Source of the DNA: Parapedobacter defluvii
GTDB taxonomy: Bacteria; Bacteroidota; Bacteroidia; Sphingobacteriales; Sphingobacteriaceae
Assembly (NCBI RefSeq): GCF_014642075.1
Contig: NZ_BMIK01000004.1
Location: 62,001-126,000, forward strand
Length of the DNA stretch: 64,000 nucleotides
Reading direction: 5' to 3'
The position numbers and the translations under genes are program-made. The notes under the pieces are model-generated. The model saw only the letters and a list, made by a program, of their open reading frames with translations. It did not search any database and had not been told where the DNA came from. Shown here in pieces: positions 1-7,421 of this stretch (position 1 is its first letter; each line of letters begins with the position of its first letter).

Positions 1-1
1 C

Positions 2-1000
2 CACACCGAACCCGACCGGAAGGTTGAGATGGTGGCCATGCCGTTGGATGGTTATCGTTTTACCTGTATGATTGACTTTAACTCGCCGGTATTGGGCAGC
101 CAGCATGCCTCCATCAGCAACATCGACGAGTTTCCCAAAGATATCGCCTCATCCCGCACGTTCTGCTTTCTGCACGAATTGGAGATGTTGCTCAAAAACA
201 ACCTCATCAAAGGAGGAGATCTCAACAATGCCATCGTCGTGGTCGATAAAGAGGTAAGCAAAGATGAACTGCGTCACCTGGCCAAACTGTTCAACCGGGA
301 AGATATCGATGTGGCCAAGGAAGGGATATTGGACAACATTGAGTTGCGCCACCAAAATGAACCTGCCCGCCACAAATTGCTTGACATGATCGGCGATCTC
401 GCATTGGTGGGGCGCCCCATCAAGGGACACATCATGGCTGCCCGGCCGGGGCATGCCGCAAACGTAGCATTCGCCAAAAAGATCAAAGCGCAGATAAAAA
501 AGGAAAAAGGGCGTAAATACGTAAAAATATACGACCCCAACATGCCGCCGCTGTATGACACCGTACAGATCATGAACATCTTGCCCCACAGGCAGCCGTT
601 CCTGATGGTCGATAAAATCCTGGAATTGACCAAAACACATGTCGTTGGGCTGAAAAACGTGACGATGAACGAGGACTTGTTCATGGGCCATTTCCCCGGA
701 GCTCCTGTCTTCCCGGGCGTGCTGCAAATCGAAGCCATGGCACAAACCGGTGGAATTCTGGTGCTCAGCACCGTACCCGACCCGGAAAACTACCTTACCC
801 TCTTCCTTAAAATCGAAAATGCCCGCTTTAAAGCACAGGTAAATCCCGGAGATACCATCATTTTCCGTTGTGATCTGCTCGAACCCATCCGGCGGGGCAT
901 CGCTCAGATGAAGGGCGTGGGTATGGTTGGCGAAAAAATAGTGGTGGAAGCAGAGTTGATGGCTCAGATTGTAAAAGTAAAAGAGAGCCAAGCGTCATGA
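2..1000 (+). CDS. lpxC-fabZ: Bifunctional LpxC deacetylase / FabZ dehydratase, 3' part
   Basis: The reading frame is open from the window edge, so the N-terminus is missing. The first half is the C-terminal part of UDP-3-O-acyl-GlcNAc deacetylase, the committed lipid A step: RHKLLDMIGDL (near base 370) and KGHIMAARPGHAAN (near base 425) carry the zinc-ligand and catalytic histidine regions. From about base 545 a complete FabZ hot-dog domain follows, with NILPHRQPFLMVDKI and GHFPGAPVFPGVLQIEAMAQ, whose His and Glu are the catalytic pair of 3-hydroxyacyl-ACP dehydratase. Such fusions are typical of Bacteroidota and couple lipid A with fatty acid synthesis. Its TGA overlaps the lpxA ATG by 4 bases, so translation is probably coupled. 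Confidence 0.96.
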   Translation, partial: HTEPDRKVEMVAMPLDGYRFTCMIDFNSPVLGSQHASISNIDEFPKDIASSRTFCFLHELEMLLKNNLIKGGDLNNAIVVVDKEVSKDELRHLAKLFNREDIDVAKEGILDNIELRHQNEPARHKLLDMIGDLALVGRPIKGHIMAARPGHAANVAFAKKIKAQIKKEKGRKYVKIYDPNMPPLYDTVQIMNILPHRQPFLMVDKILELTKTHVVGLKNVTMNEDLFMGHFPGAPVFPGVLQIEAMAQTGGILVLSTVPDPENYLTLFLKIENARFKAQVNPGDTIIFRCDLLEPIRRGIAQMKGVGMVGEKIVVEAELMAQIVKVKESQAS

Positions 1001-1791
1001 TACAGCCTTTAGCATATATACACCCACAGGCAAAGATTGCCGGCAATGTCGTCATCGAGCCGTTCGTCACCATCCATAAAGATGTAGTGATCGAAGAAGG
1101 CACGTGGATCGGTTCCAATGTAACCATCATGGACGGAGCACGCATCGGTAAAAATTGCCGTATATTCCCAGGTGCCGTCATCTCAGGTATCCCACAGGAC
1201 CTCAAATTTGACGGAGAAGAAACTACGGCAGAAATCGGCGATAACACCACCATCCGGGAGTGTGTCACCGTAAACCGCGGTACCAAGGATAAATGGAAAA
1301 CGGTAATCGGTAAAAACTGCCTGATTCAAGCGTACAGCCATATTGCGCACGACTGCATTGTGGGGGATAACTGTATTTTCTCCAACAGCAGTACGCTCGC
1401 AGGCCACATCACCGTGGGCGATTACGTCGTATTGGCAGGTATGGTAGCTGTACACCAGTTCTGCCACATTGGCTCCCATGCCTTTATTGCCGGCGGCTCA
1501 TTGGTGCGCAAAGACGTACCGCCCTTTGTCAAAGCCGCCCGGGAACCGTTGTCGTATGTCGGTATCAATTCCGTAGGGCTGCGGAGAAGAGGCTTTTCAT
1601 CTAATCAGATCAACGAAATCCAGGATATCTACCGGGTACTGTTCGTCAAAAACAATAACCTCACCAAGGCATTGGACATCATTGAGGCCGAATATAAACC
1701 CACCGAAATACGGGATGAAATACTGGACTTCGTGCGGAACTCCAACAGGGGGGTTATGAAAGGGTTTGGCCAAAGCAAGGGCATACTCTGA
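997..1791 (+). CDS. lpxA: UDP-N-acetylglucosamine O-acyltransferase
   Basis: 264 residues, the usual LpxA length. It transfers a 3-hydroxyacyl chain from ACP to UDP-GlcNAc, the first step of lipid A synthesis in the cytoplasm. The N-terminal two thirds are left-handed beta-helix hexapeptide repeats (for example IAGNVV, IEEGTW, IGKNCR). The segment YSHIAHDCIVGDN contains the histidine that serves as catalytic base in the family. A helical C-terminal region follows from about residue 190. It overlaps the upstream lpxC-fabZ by 4 bases, and the next gene starts 5 bases after its stop, so all three appear to be one operon. Confidence 0.97.
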   Translation: MIQPLAYIHPQAKIAGNVVIEPFVTIHKDVVIEEGTWIGSNVTIMDGARIGKNCRIFPGAVISGIPQDLKFDGEETTAEIGDNTTIRECVTVNRGTKDKWKTVIGKNCLIQAYSHIAHDCIVGDNCIFSNSSTLAGHITVGDYVVLAGMVAVHQFCHIGSHAFIAGGSLVRKDVPPFVKAAREPLSYVGINSVGLRRRGFSSNQINEIQDIYRVLFVKNNNLTKALDIIEAEYKPTEIRDEILDFVRNSNRGVMKGFGQSKGIL

Positions 1792-1795
1792 GGTT

Positions 1796-2419
1796 ATGGA
1801 TATCTCTTTGGAAGACATCGGCAGACGATTTAATCGTGATTGGGTTTTCCGGCATATCAACTATCGGTTTGAAATAGGTCAAAGCTACGCCATATTGGGG
1901 CCAAACGGGTCGGGTAAATCCACATTCCTGCAGGTCATCGCTGCCAATCTGGTCCCTTCGGCTGGCCATATCCGCTATACAGCTGCGGATAAGGAAATAG
2001 CCCCTGATTCCCTTTACCAGTACCTTTCTCTGGCCGCCCCTTATATGGAGCTTATCGAAGAGTTCACGCTCATCGAACAGATCCGCTTCCATTTTAAACT
2101 GAAGAACTACCTGCCCGGTTTCGACGAAGAGACGATTATGGAGCTGTTAAGCCTTCAGCACGCCAAAGACCGGCAGATCCGGTTTTTCTCTTCCGGCATG
2201 AAACAACGGGTAAAGCTCGCCCTGGCTTGCTGCTCCGACGTCCCGCTTCTCTTATTGGATGAGCCAACGAGTAACCTGGACCAGCAGGGGGTAGACTGGT
2301 ACCTTAACCTCGTGACTAAAACACGCACCGACCGCCTGGTGTTGGTTTGCTCAAATCAAGAAAAGGAATACGGATTCTGTGAACAGATCATCAACATCGT
2401 AGATTACAAACTCAGGTAA
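1796..2419 (+). CDS. Orphan ABC-type ATPase
   Basis: 207 residues from the ATG at 1796. An in-frame upstream ATG at 1766 lies inside lpxA and is less likely. A single nucleotide-binding domain is complete: Walker A GPNGSGKST (about residue 37), signature FSSGMKQR (about 130) and Walker B LLLLDEPTSNLD (about 150). Where most ABC ATPases have a His switch after the D-loop, this one reads LVCSNQ, with Asn at or near that place. There are no membrane segments and no adjacent permease, so the partner is unknown. Its place right behind lpxA suggests an envelope role, but that is inference. Confidence 0.85.
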   Translation: MDISLEDIGRRFNRDWVFRHINYRFEIGQSYAILGPNGSGKSTFLQVIAANLVPSAGHIRYTAADKEIAPDSLYQYLSLAAPYMELIEEFTLIEQIRFHFKLKNYLPGFDEETIMELLSLQHAKDRQIRFFSSGMKQRVKLALACCSDVPLLLLDEPTSNLDQQGVDWYLNLVTKTRTDRLVLVCSNQEKEYGFCEQIINIVDYKLR

Positions 2420-2425
2420 GTTTCC

Positions 2426-2456
2426 TTTGTAAAAGAAAGCTTGTTTTGTATCTTTG
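2426..2456 (+). promoter_or_regulatory. Promoter of efp
   Basis: TTTG at 2426-2429 and TATCTTTG at 2449-2456, separated by 19 bases, match the Bacteroidota -33/-7 consensus (TTTG-N19-TAnnTTTG). Transcription should start near 2461, giving a leader of about 30 bases before the efp ATG at 2492. This is the clearest promoter in the window. Confidence 0.75.
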
Positions 2457-2491
2457 ACCCCACATTTATACACTGTACTAGAATTAACATT

Positions 2492-3052
2492 ATGGCCAAA
2501 GCTTCAGAAGTAAAAACCGGCAATATCCTGCGCTTCAATGGTGAGTTGGTGTCCGTTGAAGAGTTTATCCACAGGACACCGGGCAACCTTCGGGCATTTT
2601 ACCAAGCCAAAATGCGTAACGTCAAAACCGGAAAATTGGTAGAATACCGTTTCCGTACCGATGAGGAAGTCGAAATTGCGCGGGTAGAAACCAATGATTA
2701 TCAATACCTCTACGAAGATGGAGATACCTTCGTCGTCATGGACAACAATACCTTTGAGCAATTCAATATCCCGAAACATTTATTCGGCAGTTCGGCACGT
2801 TTTTTGAAAGAAGGTATGCAGGTGCTGGTAGCCATGGAAAGCGATGAGCCCATTATGGCACAGGCGCCTACCACGGTAGAACTGGAGATCACCTATACAG
2901 AACCTGCTGTGAAAGGGGATACATCCACCAATGCACTGAAAAGTGCGACGGTAGAAACCGGTGTAGAAATACGAGTACCGCTTTTTGTGAATCAAGGAGA
3001 TAAAGTGAAAGTTGATACACGTTCCGGCGACTACATTGAACGTGTGAAATAA
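2492..3052 (+). CDS. efp: Translation elongation factor P
   Basis: 186 residues in three beta-barrel domains. EF-P binds between the ribosomal P and E sites and relieves stalling at proline runs. I start at the ATG at 2492 (MAKASEVKTGN), which aligns with the family N-terminus; the open frame extends further upstream but would include the promoter. The tip loop of domain I reads HRTPGNLRAF, so the position that is a modified lysine in E. coli (PGKGQAF) is Asn32. The lysine modification by EpmA is therefore not possible at that site. A terminator follows at 3085. Confidence 0.96.
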   Translation: MAKASEVKTGNILRFNGELVSVEEFIHRTPGNLRAFYQAKMRNVKTGKLVEYRFRTDEEVEIARVETNDYQYLYEDGDTFVVMDNNTFEQFNIPKHLFGSSARFLKEGMQVLVAMESDEPIMAQAPTTVELEITYTEPAVKGDTSTNALKSATVETGVEIRVPLFVNQGDKVKVDTRSGDYIERVK

Positions 3053-3084
3053 AGAATTCAAATTTTTAGGTTTAGGTTGATTAT

Positions 3085-3122
3085 TCGGTCTTGGGGCTCT
3101 CCGCTTCAAGGCCGATTTTTTT
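3085..3122 (+). terminator. Rho-independent terminator after efp
   Basis: Stem TCGGTCTTG (3085-3093) pairs with CAAGGCCGA (3107-3115), nine pairs with one G-U, followed by seven T. It lies 32 bases after the efp stop. Confidence 0.8.
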
Positions 3123-3209
3123 ATCGTTACGTGCCCTGGCCAGTTCCTTAAAACCTCGGTCAATTAAATTTAATGTACCTTAAAACGCCGGAAAATAGCC
3201 GCAAGTACG

Positions 3210-3217
3210 TATTTTTG
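3210..3217 (+). promoter_or_regulatory. -7 box close to a start codon
   Basis: TATTTTTG matches TAnnTTTG and ends 4 bases before the ATG at 3222. Transcription would begin at or near the start codon. I see no good -33 element. Confidence 0.5.
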
Positions 3218-3221
3218 AGCC

Positions 3222-3812
3222 ATGCAGTCCCCAGGTAAACAGGAGTTACGAAAGCGCTACCGCGAAAAACGGATCAATCTCTCAACCGAGGACTTCCTCC
3301 TGTTAAACCAGCGGTTATTGGAACAGGTTCACCGGCTCGATATGGCCGGATTCTCAACGGTACACCTGTTTCTCCCCATCGAAGGCAACCGCGAGCCCGA
3401 TACTTATGCCGTGGCGGAATGGCTACGGCATACCTACCCGCATATACGCTTGGTGCTCTCCCGAACCGATCGCATAACCCACGGCATGCATCATTTTATC
3501 TGGGCCGAAGACACCCTCTTAAAGGAGAATCATTGGGGGATACCAGAGCCGGAAAATGGGACGGCCGTTTCCGCTCAGGAAATAGACGCCGTGTTTGTTC
3601 CGTTGCTCGCCTTTGACATCCGTGGAAATCGTGTAGGCTATGGAAAAGGGTTTTACGATCGCTTTTTGGCCGAGTGCGGCCCCGCAACTACCAAAATTGG
3701 CCTGTCATTGTTTGAGGCCGAACCAGCCATTGGCGACACGGATGTATACGATATTCCCCTCGATTGCTGCGTAACACCGCAACAGATCTGGGATTTTAAT
3801 ACAATACCCTGA
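3222..3812 (+). CDS. 5-formyltetrahydrofolate cyclo-ligase
   Basis: 196 residues. Converts 5-formyl-THF with ATP to 5,10-methenyl-THF, salvaging folate in the cytoplasm. The family hallmarks are the basic N-terminal stretch KQELRKRYREKR for ATP/phosphate binding and the C-terminal signature VPLLAFDIRGNRVGYGKGFYDRFL (about residues 125-150). The 3' end overlaps the convergent serB-like gene by 17 bases. The ATG follows a -7 box by only 4 bases. Confidence 0.93.
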   Translation: MQSPGKQELRKRYREKRINLSTEDFLLLNQRLLEQVHRLDMAGFSTVHLFLPIEGNREPDTYAVAEWLRHTYPHIRLVLSRTDRITHGMHHFIWAEDTLLKENHWGIPEPENGTAVSAQEIDAVFVPLLAFDIRGNRVGYGKGFYDRFLAECGPATTKIGLSLFEAEPAIGDTDVYDIPLDCCVTPQQIWDFNTIP

Positions 3813-5088
3813 ATTTAATGGTGTTTTCGATTTGCCGGAGCTGCTTGAGCAGCTGCTTGTCGTATTGCGTATCCACATCGGTCACCGCATAGCCGATCGT
3901 TCCTTTTGTCATCAGAAATTGCGCAACAATGTTGATTCTGTTTTCGGCAAAAACCTGGTTAATCTGTGCCATCACACCGGGCACATTCCGATGGATATGA
4001 AGCAACCGATGTGCCTTTTCAATCTTCGGCAACAGCAAATTGGGGAAATTACGGCTCATGTACGTATCGCCCCTGTTGATAAAATCAGCCATACGCCGCG
4101 GGATAAACTCGTTGTTCCGCTTCTTGCCTTTTTTATCGTCAAAAAGAACAATTCCCTTTTCGTTGCAGATCTCCCGGTTTAATTGGTCTTTGCTATCTCC
4201 CAAATAACCGATCGTTTTTAGCTTATCAGCCCTTGCCAACTGATTGTCATCCAATTTTTCGTCTTTCCCCAACAGCAACATTCCCACGTCTTTGACATAT
4301 TTTTCTTCAAACGTCTGTTTTATCCGGATAGAAAACCCGTCCCGCTTCAGTATATGCGCCGAAATCTCGGGCACATCGCCCACAATCAGGCAAAGGATGC
4401 GGTTTTTGGGATAAGAGATCGCCCGCGGGAGGTCATTCACGTATAAAAATTCATCAAAACTGGGCGTCACGTGGTCGGCTTTCTCAGACACACTTTTCCG
4501 CTCAATGTTTTCCGTAAAAGCAAAAAAACGCTCAATAAGTCCCGATTCCTTCAGCTGGAAATCGGAATAACCATCTCCGATACCGTAAATTTTACCCGGC
4601 AGCTTCAACTGCTGCAAAAGCTTCACCTTGCCTCCCTCTTCAGATAACGGATTGCTCTCATCGTATCCCGTTATATTGCCCTGCTCGTCAAACGTAAAGG
4701 TATTGGCATAGACATTCTCCTGCTTGATATGATAAGGACTCACCACGGGCACGATGAATTCCTTGAACCCGCCGGATACAATCAACGCACTGTCGCTATG
4801 CTTCTTGAAGAATTCACGGTTGCGGAGAAACGAAGGGGAGACCTTTTTCTTGAGTATACTAACCAATTTCTTTAGGTGTTCCCGGTTGGCCTCCAGCAGT
4901 CTCACTCTCGCTGAGAGGCTTTCACGGAAAGACAACTGACCGTTCATGGATAGATTGGTCAGCCGTGCAATTTCTTCATAAATAAGTTCCCGGGCCGGAT
5001 GGTTGGCCAATGAAATGCGGGCCAATTCATCCAACGCTTCCACCTGGGTAAAGGTGCTGTCAAAGTCAATAATGTAATAATTGTCCAA
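3796..5088 (-). CDS. serB: Phosphoserine phosphatase fused to a SerA-like regulatory part with ACT domain
   Basis: 430 residues, about twice a plain SerB. Residues 1-215 are an HAD-type phosphoserine phosphatase: DFDST at 8-12 (nucleophile and acid Asp), IVSGGF near 104 and GIGDGYSDFQLK near 170. Residues 225-355 resemble the substrate-binding module of 3-phosphoglycerate dehydrogenase: KLKTIGYLGD, NEKGIVLFDD, then FINRGDTYMSRNFPNLLLP, which mirrors the SerA linker before its ACT domain. The NAD-binding Rossmann domain that SerA has between these parts is absent. Residues 360-430 form an ACT domain (HRLLHIHRNVPGVMAQINQV), known in SerA to sense serine. I infer serine feedback on the phosphatase. 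The reductase gene upstream ends one base before this start. Confidence 0.85.
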   Translation of the reverse strand: MDNYYIIDFDSTFTQVEALDELARISLANHPARELIYEEIARLTNLSMNGQLSFRESLSARVRLLEANREHLKKLVSILKKKVSPSFLRNREFFKKHSDSALIVSGGFKEFIVPVVSPYHIKQENVYANTFTFDEQGNITGYDESNPLSEEGGKVKLLQQLKLPGKIYGIGDGYSDFQLKESGLIERFFAFTENIERKSVSEKADHVTPSFDEFLYVNDLPRAISYPKNRILCLIVGDVPEISAHILKRDGFSIRIKQTFEEKYVKDVGMLLLGKDEKLDDNQLARADKLKTIGYLGDSKDQLNREICNEKGIVLFDDKKGKKRNNEFIPRRMADFINRGDTYMSRNFPNLLLPKIEKAHRLLHIHRNVPGVMAQINQVFAENRINIVAQFLMTKGTIGYAVTDVDTQYDKQLLKQLRQIENTIKFRVLY

Positions 5089-5089
5089 T

Positions 5090-6073
5090 TTATTGTACGG
5101 TTAAATAGCTACTACATATTTCGCGCAACGTATCGTCGATCGGTTTGAATGTGATACCTGTCGCGTCAAGGATCTTTTTATTGGAAAACTGCATCTGCAG
5201 GTTTGCAGCGTGTGCGGTTTCACGCGTCAAAAGCGGTCGTTTACCACTGAACAGGGACAACATCTTGGCGGCACGCCAAGCCAGTCCAAGCATAAAACCC
5301 GTTGCTTTAAATTTCGGTGCAGGCCGTCCGAGATACACACTGCACCGTGCCAGCAGCTCCCGGTGACTCATATTCTCGTTGCTCAGCAAAAACCGCTGCC
5401 CACTGATGGACAGGTTCTCCATCAACAGCACCATCGCCTTCGCCACATCTTCGACGTCTATCAGGCCAACCGACCCTGCAGTGTAAAAGTTGAGTCCAGC
5501 ATGCAGCTGTGCAAAAATTGACCCACTGCTTCCGTTTCCTTCCGTTTCGGCGGTCGGACCGATGATCAACGCCGGATTCACAATCACGGCGTCCAATCCT
5601 TCCGCAATACCCCGCCATACCTCCATCTCGGCCTCGTATTTGGCGACCGCGTAACCCGACTGGCTACGATCATATTCCCACAGATCGTCTTCCGTGGTTT
5701 CTCGCCCGTTCTTTCCCCGCCCTACCGCGGCTATCGAACTGACGTGCAACAGGCGCGCATGATGCTCCAGCGCAAGCGTAACCACATGCGCAGTGCCTTC
5801 CACATTCACCGCCATCATCCGCTTCCGGTCGGCCGCATGATAGGAAATAAGGGCAGCACAATGATATACCTGTGTTACACCTTTAAAGGCATCAGACAAG
5901 GCAAAAAAATCATTGACATCCGCATTCACCCATTCCAGCCCAGATACACCCACCAGTGGCCGCGGAAGAACAGACGTTTCCCGCTTCGTAGCGCGAACCT
6001 GATACCCTGCTGCGATCAATTGTTGAATAAGAATGGAGCCCAGAAAACCCGTACCGCCTGTTACTAAAACCAC
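5090..6073 (-). CDS. NAD(P)-dependent epimerase/reductase, extended SDR
   Basis: 327 residues, starting at GTG 6073 (no in-frame ATG fits better). The Rossmann motif VTGGTGFLG is at the N-terminus, and SGYAVAKYEAE near residue 140 holds the Tyr and Lys of the SDR catalytic set. It most resembles dihydroflavonol reductase-like extended SDRs, in which substrate cannot be read from sequence. It is followed with one base of spacing by the serB fusion, so the two are probably cotranscribed. A -7 box lies at 6112-6119. A link to serine metabolism is only suggested by position. Confidence 0.82.
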   Translation of the reverse strand: MVLVTGGTGFLGSILIQQLIAAGYQVRATKRETSVLPRPLVGVSGLEWVNADVNDFFALSDAFKGVTQVYHCAALISYHAADRKRMMAVNVEGTAHVVTLALEHHARLLHVSSIAAVGRGKNGRETTEDDLWEYDRSQSGYAVAKYEAEMEVWRGIAEGLDAVIVNPALIIGPTAETEGNGSSGSIFAQLHAGLNFYTAGSVGLIDVEDVAKAMVLLMENLSISGQRFLLSNENMSHRELLARCSVYLGRPAPKFKATGFMLGLAWRAAKMLSLFSGKRPLLTRETAHAANLQMQFSNKKILDATGITFKPIDDTLREICSSYLTVQ

Positions 6074-6111
6074 CGTCTTAGAATAGTTGATCTAACGCTT
6101 CCAAAAGTAAG

Positions 6112-6119
6112 GGAATAAA
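6112..6119 (-). promoter_or_regulatory. -7 box upstream of the SDR-serB operon
   Basis: TACTTTTG on the minus strand, 38 bases before the GTG start at 6073. It lies in the divergent gap with the gene starting at 6201. Confidence 0.5.
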
Positions 6120-6160
6120 TGGATATTACCTATACCGAATTAAAATGTAAAAAACTTCTT

Positions 6161-6168
6161 TACCTTTG
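6161..6168 (+). promoter_or_regulatory. -7 box upstream of the arginase-fold gene
   Basis: TACCTTTG, 32 bases before the ATG at 6201. No strong -33 TTTG is visible. Confidence 0.5.
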
Positions 6169-6200
6169 TCGAATAATTTGCCAAACAACATACGACTGCT

Positions 6201-7382
6201 ATGTCCCTTTCTGTTTTCTTTTCTTCTATTTCCCGTAGGAATTTCATGCCGGAGGCCGATTTTTTCCGCTCACAGATCGGTGCTACCCTGCGTGTATACG
6301 ACGAAATATTCCCCGATTTGGAAGAAGAAAAACCCGATTTGGCTTTATTTGGAGTGCTCGATGACCGGATGGCGATCGGCAACGCAGGCTGTGACGATGC
6401 GGCCAACGCCATACGTAAACACCTCTATCCGCTTTACCAGGGAGAATATAAGCTGAAGCTGGCCGACCTCGGCAACATAAAGGCCGGAGAAACCGTTACA
6501 GACACCTATGCGGCCGTAAAAACGGTTTGCGAAGAACTTATCCGCTCCGGCATCATTCCCATCCTCATCGGCGGCGGACAGGACATTACATACGCCCAAT
6601 ACCTGGCGTATGAAAAACTGGAGCAAAAGGTCGAAGTGGCCGTGGTGGATTCCCGGTTTGACCTCGATCAGGAGAATACCGAAAGCGCTCCGTTGAATTC
6701 ACAGACCTATCTCAACCACATCATTCTCCACGAACCCGATTACCTATTCAACTTGAACAACTTAGCTTATCAAACCTATTTTGTCAGCAAAGAGTCCATC
6801 GCCATGTACGATAAGCTCTATTTCACAGCGGTGCGTCTAGGCATGATAGCCGATCAGGTAGGTCAGGTTGAACCCGTCATCCGCGCAGCAGATATGCTAA
6901 GTTTTGATATCAATGCCATCCGGTTTTCGGATGCTCCCGGTAGCGCCCATGCGACTCCAAACGGCTTGTTTGGCGATGAAGCCTGCCAGCTATGCCGGTA
7001 CGCGGGAATGAGCGATAAACTCACATCCGTCGGATTCTACGAATACAACCCCACATTGGACAACCGGGAGCAGACGGCGATTCTTGTCGCGCAGATGATT
7101 TGGTATTTCATCGAAGGCTTCTACAATCGTAAACACGATGCACCGCTGTTACCCAAATCGGCCTATATTACCTATCGTACCACCGTGCATAACGATGCCT
7201 ATGAATTGGTGTTTATAAAAAGCAAAAAATCAGACCGTTGGTGGATGCAGGTGCCTTATTCGGGATCCCAATCCGTCAATGAGCGGTATCACCTGGTGCC
7301 TTGCCGTTACGAAGACTACCAGATAGCCGTGGGGGGCGAAATGCCCGATTTATGGTGGAAAACGCATCAGAAGCTGGTGTAA
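6201..7382 (+). CDS. Arginase/formimidoylglutamase-fold protein with altered metal site
   Basis: 393 residues, longer than typical arginases (about 300). The ureohydrolase fold is recognisable: GGGQDITYAQ (about 116), VAVVDSRFD (about 142) and MLSFDINAIRFSD (about 231). In active enzymes these read GGxHE/D, DAHxD and SxDxDxxDP, and they supply the Mn ligands. Here the first His is Gln, the second His is Arg, and the third motif keeps one clear Asp. Two-metal hydrolysis therefore looks unlikely, although annotation pipelines would call it formimidoylglutamase. The last 80 residues are an extra C-terminal region with several Trp and Tyr. ATG 6246 is an alternative start. Function unknown. Confidence 0.7.
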   Translation: MSLSVFFSSISRRNFMPEADFFRSQIGATLRVYDEIFPDLEEEKPDLALFGVLDDRMAIGNAGCDDAANAIRKHLYPLYQGEYKLKLADLGNIKAGETVTDTYAAVKTVCEELIRSGIIPILIGGGQDITYAQYLAYEKLEQKVEVAVVDSRFDLDQENTESAPLNSQTYLNHIILHEPDYLFNLNNLAYQTYFVSKESIAMYDKLYFTAVRLGMIADQVGQVEPVIRAADMLSFDINAIRFSDAPGSAHATPNGLFGDEACQLCRYAGMSDKLTSVGFYEYNPTLDNREQTAILVAQMIWYFIEGFYNRKHDAPLLPKSAYITYRTTVHNDAYELVFIKSKKSDRWWMQVPYSGSQSVNERYHLVPCRYEDYQIAVGGEMPDLWWKTHQKLV

Positions 7383-7407
7383 AGGGTGGTCAGTGGTGGG
7401 TTTTCCT

Positions 7408-7415
7408 TACATTTG
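7408..7415 (+). promoter_or_regulatory. -7 box close to the rmuC start
   Basis: TACATTTG ends 6 bases before the ATG at 7422, so the transcript would have almost no leader. Confidence 0.5.
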
Positions 7416-7421
7416 TTCATT

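Noticed and set aside
149-991. Long minus-strand frames opposite lpxC-fabZ and similar frames elsewhere
   Set aside because: They are shadows of strongly supported genes in the other strand and show no domain motifs.
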